A stretch of DNA of 64,000 nucleotides from NCBI GenBank assembly GCA_021155195.1, contig JAJNPV010000049.1:248001-312000 (forward strand). The letters run 5' to 3'. The translations under genes were made by a program, and so were the position numbers. Shown here in pieces: positions 7,760 to 16,420 of the stretch. The stretch's first letter is position 1. Each line of letters starts with the position of its first letter. The notes beneath the pieces are model-generated. The model was not told the DNA's origin, did not search any database, and saw only the letters and a list, made by a program, of their open reading frames with translations. This stretch comes from Ohtaekwangia sp. GTDB taxonomy: Bacteria > Bacteroidota > Bacteroidia > Cytophagales > Cyclobacteriaceae.

Positions 7760-8331
7760 ACGACAAAGTCCGGATTCTAAAAACAGAAATACTTTCTGAT
7801 AATTGGTACACATTAAAAAAGATAACCTTTGACTTTCAGAAGAAAAATGGAGGTTGGGTTAATCAAAATCGCGAAGCATACGATCGTGGAAACGGAGCGA
7901 CTATCTTACTCTACAATAAAGAACTCAAAACCGTTATCCTTACCAAACAATTCAGACTCCCAACCTTCATCAATGGAAATGAAGATGGAATGTTGATTGA
8001 AACTTGCGCAGGCTTACTCGATGCCGATAATGCGGAAGATGCGATTCGGAGAGAGACCGAAGAAGAAACAGGTTTCACGTTAAAAGACGTTAAGAAAGTT
8101 TATGAAGCTTATATGTCACCCGGATCAGTTACTGAAATTCTCTATTTCTTTATTGCTGAATATTCGCGGGACATGAAAACCTCCGCGGGCGGTGGCGTGG
8201 GCGATCATGAAGACATTGAAGTATTGGAACTACCTTTTGATAAAGCCTATAGCATGATAGCTACGGGAGATATAAAAGACGGCAAAACAATCATGCTGTT
8301 GCAGCACATGAAACTTAACAATCTTTTTTAA
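7756..8331 (+). CDS. Nudix hydrolase, NudK / GDP-mannose pyrophosphatase-like
   Basis: This 191-residue protein carries the Nudix box beginning GLLDADNAEDAIRRETEEET, with the catalytic REx2EE portion intact. The N-terminal strand region and the SPGSVTE segment after the box match the NudK (GDP-mannose/ADP-ribose pyrophosphatase) group. It is translationally coupled to argE (ATGA) and lies directly before argH. It has no known step in arginine synthesis, so a housekeeping or sanitising role is inferred. Substrate is uncertain. Confidence 0.82.
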   Translation: MNDKVRILKTEILSDNWYTLKKITFDFQKKNGGWVNQNREAYDRGNGATILLYNKELKTVILTKQFRLPTFINGNEDGMLIETCAGLLDADNAEDAIRRETEEETGFTLKDVKKVYEAYMSPGSVTEILYFFIAEYSRDMKTSAGGGVGDHEDIEVLELPFDKAYSMIATGDIKDGKTIMLLQHMKLNNLF

Positions 8332-8354
8332 CTTGCCAATATTCAAAAAAAGCT

Positions 8355-9689
8355 GTGAAACTCTGGACCAAAGATAAAGACTCGTTAAAAGTTGTAACTG
8401 ATTTCACAACAGGGCAAGATCGGGAATTAGACCTGCACCTGGCTCCATTTGATGTGCTTGGTTCTATGGCACATATCACCATGCTGGAATCTATTGGGCT
8501 GCTAACAAACGATGAACTCAATACACTTCTCACAGAACTAAAAAATATATATTCTCAAATAACAGCAGGCTCATTCAAAATTGAAGCCGATGTTGAAGAC
8601 ATACACTCTCAGGTTGAATTGTTACTCACCAAAAAATTGGGGGAAGTTGGAAAGAAAATTCACAGCGGCCGTTCGCGCAACGATCAGGTGTTGGTAGACA
8701 TTAAATTATATCTACGCAACGAAATTGAAGAAATAACCAATAGCATTCAGCCACTCTTCGAACTTCTTATTAGTAAGAGCGAAGAACATAAAACTAAATT
8801 ACTTCCCGGCTATACGCATTTACAATTAGCCATGCCGTCATCGTTTGGGCTATGGTTTGGCGCTTATGCAGAAAGCCTAACTGATGATTTAATCATGCTA
8901 CAGGCGGCTTATCAAGTGGTGAATAAAAACCCACTGGGCTCTGCTGCCGGGTACGGATCATCTTTTCCACTCAATAGAACGCTTACAACTCAGCTACTTG
9001 GCTTTACTGATTTAAACTACAATGTGGTATATGCTCAAATGGGGCGTGGTAAAACAGAACGCATTCTCGCGCAAGCGATGAGTAATGTGGCTGCAACCCT
9101 TGGCAAGTTGGCCATGGATGCGACCCTATTCCTAAATCAGAACTTTGCTTTCATTTCCTTTCCGGAGGAATTAACAACGGGTTCGAGTATTATGCCGCAC
9201 AAGAAAAATCCTGATGTATTTGAATTGATCCGCGCTAAGTGTAATGCACTACAGGCACTACCTAATGAACTTACTTTGTTAACCTCAAATTTACCATCAG
9301 GGTATCATCGCGATTTGCAACTACTCAAAGAAAAATTATTCCCTGCCATTACCACGTTGAAAGAATGTCTTCAAATGACACATCTCATGCTTTCAGCCAT
9401 TATGGTCAAGGAAAATATTCTTGAAGATGAGAAGTATAAGTTCCTGTTTAGTGTTGAGGAAGTGAATAAACTGGTTCTTTCAGGAGTTCCTTTCCGGGAT
9501 GCATACAAACAAATAGGTCGCGATATTGAACAAGGAAAATTCAACTACTCAACAAAAGTGAATCATACACACGAGGGCAGTATAGGAAATCTTAATAATG
9601 ACAAGATCAAAGAAAATTTTGACCAAACGCTTAAAGGATTTCATTTCTCTAAAACAGCCGAAGCCTTTAGCAAACTGCTTAAAAGCTAG
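8355..9689 (+). CDS. argH: Argininosuccinate lyase
   Basis: It splits argininosuccinate into arginine and fumarate, the last step of the pathway. The fumarase/aspartase superfamily signature GSSIMPHKKN is at 276-285, with HSGRSRNDQ at 103-111 and PGYTHLQLAMP at 151-161. The length of 444 is typical. It starts with GTG at 8355, giving MKLWTKDKDSL. It closes the arginine operon; the next gene begins 28 nt later on the same strand. Confidence 0.96.
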   Translation: MKLWTKDKDSLKVVTDFTTGQDRELDLHLAPFDVLGSMAHITMLESIGLLTNDELNTLLTELKNIYSQITAGSFKIEADVEDIHSQVELLLTKKLGEVGKKIHSGRSRNDQVLVDIKLYLRNEIEEITNSIQPLFELLISKSEEHKTKLLPGYTHLQLAMPSSFGLWFGAYAESLTDDLIMLQAAYQVVNKNPLGSAAGYGSSFPLNRTLTTQLLGFTDLNYNVVYAQMGRGKTERILAQAMSNVAATLGKLAMDATLFLNQNFAFISFPEELTTGSSIMPHKKNPDVFELIRAKCNALQALPNELTLLTSNLPSGYHRDLQLLKEKLFPAITTLKECLQMTHLMLSAIMVKENILEDEKYKFLFSVEEVNKLVLSGVPFRDAYKQIGRDIEQGKFNYSTKVNHTHEGSIGNLNNDKIKENFDQTLKGFHFSKTAEAFSKLLKS

Positions 9690-9717
9690 ATTAATCATTC
9701 ACACACCTAATTTTACT

Positions 9718-10947
9718 ATGACCCCAGAAGTAATTCTTTATATAATCTTAGGCATTTCATTGATTAGTTATCTATTCGATCAGGCTCTTGATTATCTTAA
9801 TCTCAAAGCGTTGAAGCCTGAAGTGCCATCTGAAATCAAGGACTTCTATGATACTGAGAAATATCACAAATCAATTGCCTACCAAAAAGAACAGTCACGC
9901 TTCTCATTCATTTCATCAGCTTTTAGCTTTATACTATCATTTGGCATGTTGCTGTTTGGAGGCTTTGGCCTTGTAGATTCTTGGCTTCGTCCATTAATAG
10001 AAAATCAAATTGTACTCGCACTGGTTTTCTTTGGTGTTATTATGATTGTTTCAGATGTCATCTCCATCCCCTTTCAATGGTATTCCACTTTTGTGATTGA
10101 AGAGAAATATGGATTCAATAAAACGACCGCAAAAACATTTATCCTTGATAAACTGAAAGGATATGTTTTGGGTGCGGTAATCGGAGGCGCATTGGTTTCC
10201 GTCCTGATTTATCTTATTAACTCAATCGGCCCTAACTTCTGGATTTGGTTTGGAGTAATAGCAGCCGCATTCATTCTGTTCGTTAACATGTTTTATACAA
10301 GTCTGTTGCTACCCCTATTTAACAAACTTACACCTCTTGGTGATGGTGAATTAAAAACTGCGATCGAACAATTCTCCAAAAAAGTAAATTTCCCACTTGA
10401 TAATATTTTCGTGATGGATGGCTCTAAACGATCCGCAAAAGCGAATGCTTTCTTTTCAGGAATCGGTAAAAAGAAAAAGATTGTCTTATACGACACTTTA
10501 ATAACCAATCACTCCACCGAAGAATTAGTAGCTGTACTGGCACATGAAGTTGGTCATTTCAAGAAGAAACATATTATTTGGAGCTATCTCATTTCAATTG
10601 TCCAGGTCTTCTTTGTGTTGTTTGTGCTTTCGCGAATGATTTTCAATGAAGATCTTTCGCTCGCCCTTGGCGGAAGCCAGCAAGCCATTCACTTAAACTT
10701 GATTGCATTTGGAATTCTCTTCTCGCCTATCTCAGGCATTATTGGATTATTTATGAGTTTGCTTAGTCGCAAGAATGAATTTGAAGCCGATGCCTATGCG
10801 AAAGAAACGTATGATGGCAATGCATTATCCAATGCGCTTAAAAGACTTTCTGTTGATTCCTTAAGTAACTTGTATCCACATCCAGCTTACGTGTTTTTTC
10901 ATTACTCACATCCTCCCCTGCTGCAAAGATTAGCTGCATTAAAATAA
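9718..10947 (+). CDS. M48-family (Ste24/CAAX-type) membrane metallopeptidase
   Basis: A 409-residue polytopic membrane protein with an M48 N-terminal membrane domain (helices around 5-20, 65-85, 98-118, 150-200), zinc motif HEVGH at 276-280 and the third ligand E354 in NEFEADAYA. This is the Ste24 arrangement, linked to membrane-protein or peptide processing. I chose the ATG at 9718; a longer frame beginning at 9598 would overlap the argH 3' end with non-conserved residues. It may be co-transcribed with argH. Confidence 0.9.
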   Translation: MTPEVILYIILGISLISYLFDQALDYLNLKALKPEVPSEIKDFYDTEKYHKSIAYQKEQSRFSFISSAFSFILSFGMLLFGGFGLVDSWLRPLIENQIVLALVFFGVIMIVSDVISIPFQWYSTFVIEEKYGFNKTTAKTFILDKLKGYVLGAVIGGALVSVLIYLINSIGPNFWIWFGVIAAAFILFVNMFYTSLLLPLFNKLTPLGDGELKTAIEQFSKKVNFPLDNIFVMDGSKRSAKANAFFSGIGKKKKIVLYDTLITNHSTEELVAVLAHEVGHFKKKHIIWSYLISIVQVFFVLFVLSRMIFNEDLSLALGGSQQAIHLNLIAFGILFSPISGIIGLFMSLLSRKNEFEADAYAKETYDGNALSNALKRLSVDSLSNLYPHPAYVFFHYSHPPLLQRLAALK

Positions 10948-10974
10948 TTGCTGTAATCAGATATTAATAACAAC

Positions 10975-11002
10975 AGAAAGAAGAAAGAAGAAAGACTAAA
11001 GA
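10975..11002. repeat. Short tandem repeat (AGAAAGA)
   Basis: Three perfect copies of AGAAAGA (10975-10995) are followed by CTAAAGA and CTAAATC. It sits in the spacer after the peptidase gene, shortly before the ATG at 11026. It is a low-complexity purine-rich spacer of the type frequent in Bacteroidota, with no function assignable. Confidence 0.6.
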
Positions 11003-11025
11003 CTAAATCTTTTTATCTTTCCTCG

Positions 11026-12126
11026 ATGGAATCCCAAACAAGCACGCGTCTTCTCTCCCTCGATTTTTTGCGGGGCTTTATTATGGTGTTGCTTGCCCTC
11101 GAAAGCACCCGACTCTTTGATAATCTTTTTGATTTGAGTGAAGGCTACGCCATCCAATCTTTCTTCAGTCAATTTTTTCATCACCCTTGGCATGGCCTCC
11201 GATTCTGGGATTTGATTCAACCGGGCTTTATGTTTATTGCAGGCACTGCAATGGCTTTCTCTTTGCACAAGCAACAGCAGGCAGGTGTTCCCTGGAACAA
11301 CCAATTTAAGAAAGCACTTAGGCGCAGCGGATGGTTATTCTTTTGGGGCGTGTTAGATTATGCAGTGAGACCGGGCGGACTTTCTTTTGAACTTTGGGAT
11401 GTACTCACACAGCTTTCATTCACTACCCTTGTCGCATTCTTAATTTTCAGATGGTCTTCAACCAATCAATTACTAGTAAGTGCGGGTTTGCTGCTTCTAA
11501 CAGAACTGCTTTATCGCTTTACAAACATCCCTGGGTTTGATCAACCTTTCACTGATCAACATAACTTTGGAAACTTTATGGATCTGGTGCTTATGAATAA
11601 AATCAACTCAGGGGGTTGGGTTGCCATTAATTGTTTACCCACAGCTGCACATACCATATGGGGAGCCGTTGCCGGGAAACTTTTGCTAAGCGATATCTCT
11701 AAAAACAAAAAAATAAAAACACTCTTAACTGGAGCGGCAACCTGCCTGGTTAGTGGATTTGTATTGGACTGGACAATTACTCCGATTATTAAGCGTATTG
11801 CTACCAGTTCGTTTACACTTGTCTCAGGAGGGTGGTGCTTAATTGGATTGGCGCTTTGTTATTGGTGGATTGATGTAAAGAATCATAGACGGTATCTTAC
11901 CTTCTTTACCATCATAGGAATGAATTCCATCTTTATCTACCTATTTTTCGAAATTGTCGGTCATCGTTGGTTCAACGACTATGCAGGTGCAATATCGAAC
12001 GGATTACTTGAAATTATTCATGCACCACACAACCTTATCATGATTATTACACCTCTGTTCATTTTTGCTGCTGAGTGGGGTTTGTGCTACTTCCTCTACA
12101 AAAAGAAAATTTTCTTTAAACTGTAA
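11026..12126 (+). CDS. DUF5009/DUF1624-like membrane acyltransferase (HGSNAT-related)
   Basis: A 366-residue integral membrane protein. The opening RLLSLDFLRGFIMVLLAL is the family hallmark, followed by HxPWHGLRFWDLIQPGFMFIAG. There are about ten hydrophobic segments, and the end is AEWGLCYFLYKKKIFF. Relatives are annotated as heparan-alpha-glucosaminide N-acetyltransferase-like proteins that acylate sugars across the membrane. The bacterial substrate is unknown. Confidence 0.78.
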   Translation: MESQTSTRLLSLDFLRGFIMVLLALESTRLFDNLFDLSEGYAIQSFFSQFFHHPWHGLRFWDLIQPGFMFIAGTAMAFSLHKQQQAGVPWNNQFKKALRRSGWLFFWGVLDYAVRPGGLSFELWDVLTQLSFTTLVAFLIFRWSSTNQLLVSAGLLLLTELLYRFTNIPGFDQPFTDQHNFGNFMDLVLMNKINSGGWVAINCLPTAAHTIWGAVAGKLLLSDISKNKKIKTLLTGAATCLVSGFVLDWTITPIIKRIATSSFTLVSGGWCLIGLALCYWWIDVKNHRRYLTFFTIIGMNSIFIYLFFEIVGHRWFNDYAGAISNGLLEIIHAPHNLIMIITPLFIFAAEWGLCYFLYKKKIFFKL

Positions 12127-12147
12127 TTGACTAGGTTTGTTAGCGTT

Positions 12148-13188
12148 ATGAATTTATTTCGATTACAGTCAAGTCAACGAATCATACTTTATTCATCATT
12201 TTTCACTTTCATTAGTTATATCTGTGTCTTAATCCCGCCAGTTACATTTTGGCCGGCCTCATTCATATGCCAACTGATTCCGTTGTTGCTGGTCTTTCAA
12301 TTTACAAGCTTTATCCTTCTGATTATTCAGCGAAAGAAGTTAGCATGGCTTCCCCTACTCGCACTCCTGGCAGGCTGGCCATTTTTGCAAAGCACATTCT
12401 CTTTTAATAAGGAACTTCCTAAAAAAAATTCGATCCAGATTCTTAGCTTCAATACAAAGTTTTTTCGAGAGCCAAGAACCTACAGTAAGTTTTCCACAGA
12501 AATGATTCAATGGGTTGCTAATGATACTTCTGAAATTAAATGTCTTCAGGAGTTCAGCACAAATCCGAGATGGGAACCACTTGATGTTACCGGACAAATC
12601 AAACAAAAGGGCTATTCAGGATTTACATTTCAGGCAAACGTTACAGATCGGGATCATAACCCTGGTATGGCTATCTTCAGTAAATTCAATATGCTTGATT
12701 CCGGTATTGTTTTCGAAGCTGTGGGCACTCCCAATGCAGCCATCTTTGCCGATCTTGATATAAACGGAAAAATAATACGCGTTTACAATGTCCACCTTGC
12801 CTCTATGAATCTTGATCTTCATGAAACACGCGGTTTTTCAAAAATCCTGTTTATTATTAAAAGACTAAAATACGGAGCCGTGAAAAGAAGTGAGCAAATA
12901 AAAGAACTCATCAGGCACACAAAAGCATCTCCTTATCCTTACATAATTTGTGGTGATTTTAATGAAACTCCTTATACGTATGCCTATTATCAATTGAAAA
13001 AAGAATTTCAAAACACATTTGAAGAAAGGGGAAATGGCTTTGGATTTACTTTCAATGAAATACCTTATCTCCTTCGAATTGACCATCAGTTTCACAGTTC
13101 TGATATCCATCCGGTTGGACATAAGGTAAATCGATCCATGAAAATATCAGATCACTTGCCAACCTATGGCTATTACTCAATACCCTAA
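12148..13188 (+). CDS. Membrane-anchored endonuclease/exonuclease/phosphatase-family protein
   Basis: About 346 residues. Three N-terminal hydrophobic helices (roughly 15-95) are followed by an EEP-fold domain: ILSFNTKFF start, E in KCLQEFS, GDFNETP, and a C-terminal SDHLPTYGYYS. Related membrane-tethered proteins act as phosphodiesterases or phosphatases on the outer membrane face, but the substrate here is unknown. I chose the ATG at 12148 over the TTG at 12127, which directly abuts the previous stop. The gene follows closely in the same operon. Confidence 0.83.
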   Translation: MNLFRLQSSQRIILYSSFFTFISYICVLIPPVTFWPASFICQLIPLLLVFQFTSFILLIIQRKKLAWLPLLALLAGWPFLQSTFSFNKELPKKNSIQILSFNTKFFREPRTYSKFSTEMIQWVANDTSEIKCLQEFSTNPRWEPLDVTGQIKQKGYSGFTFQANVTDRDHNPGMAIFSKFNMLDSGIVFEAVGTPNAAIFADLDINGKIIRVYNVHLASMNLDLHETRGFSKILFIIKRLKYGAVKRSEQIKELIRHTKASPYPYIICGDFNETPYTYAYYQLKKEFQNTFEERGNGFGFTFNEIPYLLRIDHQFHSSDIHPVGHKVNRSMKISDHLPTYGYYSIP

Positions 13189-13192
13189 ATAT

Positions 13193-13639
13193 ATGAATAT
13201 AGAAATCCTTCTACGCTACGCTCACTTCATCAGCATTTTTACAATTGTAGGTTCTTTGATATCCGGACACCTATTATTAAAAAAAGAAATGACCCGACTA
13301 GAAATCAGTCGACTGGCACGTATCGATGCCGTTTACGGAATTGCTGCTATAAGTTTGTTGGCAGCAGGACTGACATTATGGTTAGGAGGTATAGGCAAGC
13401 CTACTGTCTTCTATACTAAGAACTGGATCTTCCATACCAAGTTAACCTGTTTCATTTTCATTGGATTATTGTCCATTTACCCCACTATGTTTTTTATCAA
13501 AAATCGCAAAGGCAATCCAACAGAGATTGTTAGAACACCACAACTTATCTTTTGGATGTTACGTTTTGAACTGCTTTTACTCTTCATTATTCCGTTGCTT
13601 GCCGGATTAATGGCGAAAGGCATTGGTCTTTATATCTAA
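13193..13639 (+). CDS. DUF2214-family membrane protein
   Basis: A 148-residue protein with four hydrophobic helices. The start MNIEILLRYAHFISIFTIVGSLI and the EMTRLEISRLARIDAVYGI segment match the DUF2214 family of small inner-membrane proteins of unknown function. The ATG at 13193 is preferred because the in-frame start at 13166 overlaps the end of the previous gene. It lies between the EEP protein and the BASS transporter on the same strand. Confidence 0.8.
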   Translation: MNIEILLRYAHFISIFTIVGSLISGHLLLKKEMTRLEISRLARIDAVYGIAAISLLAAGLTLWLGGIGKPTVFYTKNWIFHTKLTCFIFIGLLSIYPTMFFIKNRKGNPTEIVRTPQLIFWMLRFELLLLFIIPLLAGLMAKGIGLYI

Positions 13640-13647
13640 CGCTTATA

Positions 13648-14493
13648 ATGCTACTCGTACTAAAAGTATCACTCGCAATCTTTATAGCTGCGAACTTGTT
13701 TGAGATGGGTCTTCGGCTCAATCTGCACTATGCCATAAAAGGGTTAAACAACTTTCGTTTTGTCGCTTATACTTTTTTATGGGGCTTTGTGCTAAGCCCA
13801 GCTATTGCTTACGGCATTACCCTTATCATTCCTTTGGAATACCCTTATGCTATGGGGCTTATCTTACTAGGCATGTCGCCTTGTGCTCCTTTCCTGCCAA
13901 TGCTGTTGAGAGACAAAGGTGATGTCGGCTACACAGCCGCCTTCATGTTGATGGCTTCAACCGGTACGGTAATCTTTATGCCATTGGTTGTACCTGTAAT
14001 GGTGAAAGGATTATCCGTAAGCGTATGGGATATTTCAAAACCAATGCTCACCATTATTATGATTCCATTGGTGAGTGGGATGATGACATTGTATTATTCA
14101 AAGTCACGGGCCGTATTTATTCAACCGATGGTAAAAAAATTAACGATTGTGTTTGCCATAACAACTGTAGGTCTATCGGCTGTTGTTTTTGGAGAGGGAT
14201 TGCTAAATATAACTGGATATCATGTATTCGGTGCGTTGGTTATTTTCTTTCTAACGCTTACCACGTGTGCCTATTGGTTTGGACTAGGGCTGGAACATGA
14301 CCAGAAAATAGTACTAAGTACTGGCACAACCACACGCAACCTGGGGGCAGCCGTAACGCCACTCTTCTCGGTACCCGATATTGATGAGCGAACCCTGATA
14401 ATACTTGTCTTAGCCGCTCCGGTTATGATTGTATTTGCATTAGTTTCGGCAAGAATTTTTGAAAGAGCTAACAAGCTAGCAGCAGTTCAATAG
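13648..14493 (+). CDS. Bile acid:sodium symporter family (BASS) transporter
   Basis: A 281-residue membrane protein with about nine transmembrane helices. The GMSPCAPFLPMLLRDKGD segment and the later LSTGTTTRNLGAAVTPLF, with its unwound-helix TTTRN motif, are characteristic of the BASS/SBF fold. It probably performs sodium-coupled uptake of an organic anion. The substrate is not predictable. It is the last gene of the co-directional run before the tRNA gene. Confidence 0.85.
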   Translation: MLLVLKVSLAIFIAANLFEMGLRLNLHYAIKGLNNFRFVAYTFLWGFVLSPAIAYGITLIIPLEYPYAMGLILLGMSPCAPFLPMLLRDKGDVGYTAAFMLMASTGTVIFMPLVVPVMVKGLSVSVWDISKPMLTIIMIPLVSGMMTLYYSKSRAVFIQPMVKKLTIVFAITTVGLSAVVFGEGLLNITGYHVFGALVIFFLTLTTCAYWFGLGLEHDQKIVLSTGTTTRNLGAAVTPLFSVPDIDERTLIILVLAAPVMIVFALVSARIFERANKLAAVQ

Positions 14494-14549
14494 AAAAATT
14501 TGTAACAACAATTTGAGCTTAACACTCCACGAAGTACTTTTATTGAAAA

Positions 14550-14628
14550 GCGGGAGTAGCTCAGTTGGTAATCCGCCAGCTGGCGGATCCCAAGCTGAGG
14601 GTCGCGAGTTCGAATCTCGTTTCCCGCT
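14550..14628 (+). tRNA. tRNA-Gly(CCC), disrupted or atypical
   Basis: The acceptor stem GCGGGAG/TTCCCGC, discriminator T at 14628, T-arm GCGAG-TTCGAAT-CTCGT and the loop CCCAA after T33 identify a glycine tRNA (CCC). However, the 3' D-stem GAGC and the 5' anticodon-stem strand TCAGC are absent. In their place is the 18-bp palindrome ATCCGCCAGCTGGCGGAT (14571-14588). The gene is 79 nt instead of 73 and cannot form a normal cloverleaf. It could be a pseudogene, a repeat insertion, an assembly error, or an atypical functional tRNA. CCA is not encoded. Confidence 0.6.
14571..14588. repeat. Perfect 18-bp palindrome within the tRNA-Gly gene
   Basis: ATCCGCCAGCTGGCGGAT is fully self-complementary. 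The centre CAGCT coincides with the CAGCT expected in the tRNA anticodon stem, and the net length gain is 6 nt, GGCGGA. A shorter relative (TCCGC-AAG-GCGGA) is at 103-115. Confidence 0.85.
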
Positions 14629-14634
14629 CACTTT

Positions 14635-14674
14635 AAAAAAAACTGCTTCAAAGATCGCAACGATCTTTGAAGCA
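14635..14674 (-). terminator. Rho-independent terminator for the DUF4097/sigma operon
   Basis: TGCTTCAAAGATCG (14644-14657), a CAA loop and CGATCTTTGAAGCA (14661-14674) form a perfect 14-bp stem. Read on the minus strand it is followed by eight T residues (the A run 14635-14642), 18 nt past the stop of the gene ending at 14693. On the plus strand no T-run follows, so it mainly serves the minus strand. Confidence 0.85.
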
Positions 14675-14692
14675 ATCTCCTAGTTAAGATTT

Positions 14693-15493
14693 CTACTTCT
14701 TCCTGATGATGATATTACCATTATAGTTGCGCATCGAAATTTCAGGGCCGCCTCCGTTCACTTCGCCTTGCACCCATTTATCAATCACTACTTTGTAGGT
14801 GCCCGTCTTTGTATCTTCTTTGCGCACCGGATTAGTCGTGATCATTTTCATATCAAAGCCACTCAATATCTCCCCGCGCTCAGTCTTCATTTTAAAAGAT
14901 GCTTTTGTTGCGGCCGGAAAGGTTAAGTCCACATTCCCATTATACGTTGAATAGGACATGGGTGCACCTTCTTTCACTTTATCAAAATTAACTGTAATGG
15001 GTCCATTATACGTACTGGCAACCATTGAGCCTGAAATACGATCAGCAGTAATTTTTCCATTATAGCTTTCTATTTCCAACTCTCCTTGAATGTTTTCAAT
15101 AAGAATATCACCGGAATTATACGTACTCACATTCAAATCAAATCCCGAGGGAACTTCAATTTCAAGATTCAAGCGACTGTTCCATGAGTCTGATTCTACT
15201 TTCACATTATTTCCATTTTCAGAAACCTCCAAATCAAGCGTGCCACCACCCACTCGAGTAAGGCCGTCTGGTGCAGGTTTTTTACTTTTTTCTTTTCCTT
15301 CCTGTGCTGCGTACTTTATAAGCACATCTTTACGTGCTGTACCGCGTACAGTTATCGAACCATATTTCAATTCAGCTTTTAGTTTGCCACGCTTGGACGG
15401 GTCGCTCAACGGTACTGCAAACTCACCTGAGTCTTGAGCCATTAAAGAGGCGGTCATACTCAAAAATATTCCTATTACAATTAGCTTTTTCAT
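14693..15493 (-). CDS. Secreted DUF4097-family beta-strand repeat protein
   Basis: This 266-residue protein has an N-terminal signal peptide (MKKLIVIGIFLSMTASLMAQ). Repeating short beta-strands with recurring YNG/YNSG turns follow (STYNSGDI, ESYNGKI, STYNGPI, STYNGNV, RNYNGNI), typical of DUF4097 adhesin-like beta-solenoids. It is last in an operon with a paralogue, a HEAT-repeat anti-sigma protein and an ECF sigma factor, so it is probably an envelope protein linked to that regulator. Function is unknown. It is followed by the terminator at 14635-14674. Confidence 0.85.
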   Translation of the reverse strand: MKKLIVIGIFLSMTASLMAQDSGEFAVPLSDPSKRGKLKAELKYGSITVRGTARKDVLIKYAAQEGKEKSKKPAPDGLTRVGGGTLDLEVSENGNNVKVESDSWNSRLNLEIEVPSGFDLNVSTYNSGDILIENIQGELEIESYNGKITADRISGSMVASTYNGPITVNFDKVKEGAPMSYSTYNGNVDLTFPAATKASFKMKTERGEILSGFDMKMITTNPVRKEDTKTGTYKVVIDKWVQGEVNGGGPEISMRNYNGNIIIRKK

Positions 15494-15501
15494 GTTGTTA
15501 A

Positions 15502-16389
15502 TTAATTTGTCTTTTCTTTTAAATAAACATCTCCATTAAAGGTTTCGAAATCCAGCAGCGCGCCTCCGTTGCCAATTTTAAATCGATTCCCATTTACTTT
15601 ATACTTAATTCCCCTATCGGTTGTCTTCTTTTCAACTTCTGTTGGCAGCGACTCTAACTTGGGAACATTGGTGAAAAAATTACCATTAAAACTTTCGAAG
15701 GTTAGTTCTGCCGCTAATCCTTTTTGGAACCAGGCATTGATGTCACCATTCAATGTATAGTACTTGCAAGGTTTCTCGGGGTTTTTAGTGTAGGTTATGT
15801 CTACATTCCCATTGATGGTATGAGCTACAGTCTCCCGCTCAATACCAGAGAGACGAATACTGCCATTTACATTGTTTGTCTTTACACTTGCCAACACATT
15901 TTGAACATCGATATCTCCATTATTCACTGTGCTGATAATGAGATTAACAGTTCGGGGCACACGAATCTCATAGTCAAGCGTGTAGTCATACACTTCTCTG
16001 CAACCCTTTTGATCTTGATTCCATTGGTAACCCCACCCCCTTGAGATGTGATTCCAATTTCCATTTTTTCCTGCACGACCAAAGCGGCTGCATAATCCTT
16101 CGGTGAAAAGTATAAGCGTGTCGGCCTGATCAATTATCCCAAGTTGAATTTCGTCTTTACCCTTCTGCAACCGCTCGTCAGTTTTAGCTTTAATCGTTTT
16201 GGTAACTTCAATCATTACCTTATCGCCATCATATCCACTTATTTTAACAGAGCCGTTAATATTCGCTACCATCAGCGTGTTTTCTCCTTTCTTTTCAAAA
16301 GCCAACTCTTTGTTGATTTTCTCAGTAAATGTTTGTGCAAGCCCTGTCAACTGACTTGACAAAGCGAGCATTACCAGTGTTAATTTCAT
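15502..16389 (-). CDS. Secreted DUF4097-like protein (paralogue)
   Basis: A 295-residue protein with a signal peptide (MKLTLVMLALSSQLTGLAQ). It has beta-solenoid repeats with NG turns: ANINGSVKI, STVNNGDIDV, NNVNGSIRL, HTINGNVDI, YTLNGDINA, ESFNGNF, ETFNGDVYL. Turns use N/F-NG where the neighbour uses YNG. It contains two Cys-containing segments (GLCSRFGRAG and DQKGCREV), perhaps a disulfide. Only 8 nt separate it from the downstream paralogue. Same inferred envelope role, unknown ligand. Confidence 0.83.
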   Translation of the reverse strand: MKLTLVMLALSSQLTGLAQTFTEKINKELAFEKKGENTLMVANINGSVKISGYDGDKVMIEVTKTIKAKTDERLQKGKDEIQLGIIDQADTLILFTEGLCSRFGRAGKNGNWNHISRGWGYQWNQDQKGCREVYDYTLDYEIRVPRTVNLIISTVNNGDIDVQNVLASVKTNNVNGSIRLSGIERETVAHTINGNVDITYTKNPEKPCKYYTLNGDINAWFQKGLAAELTFESFNGNFFTNVPKLESLPTEVEKKTTDRGIKYKVNGNRFKIGNGGALLDFETFNGDVYLKEKTN

Positions 16390-16420
16390 TTTTGATCTAA
16401 TTAAAGTTTACCTGTACTTG

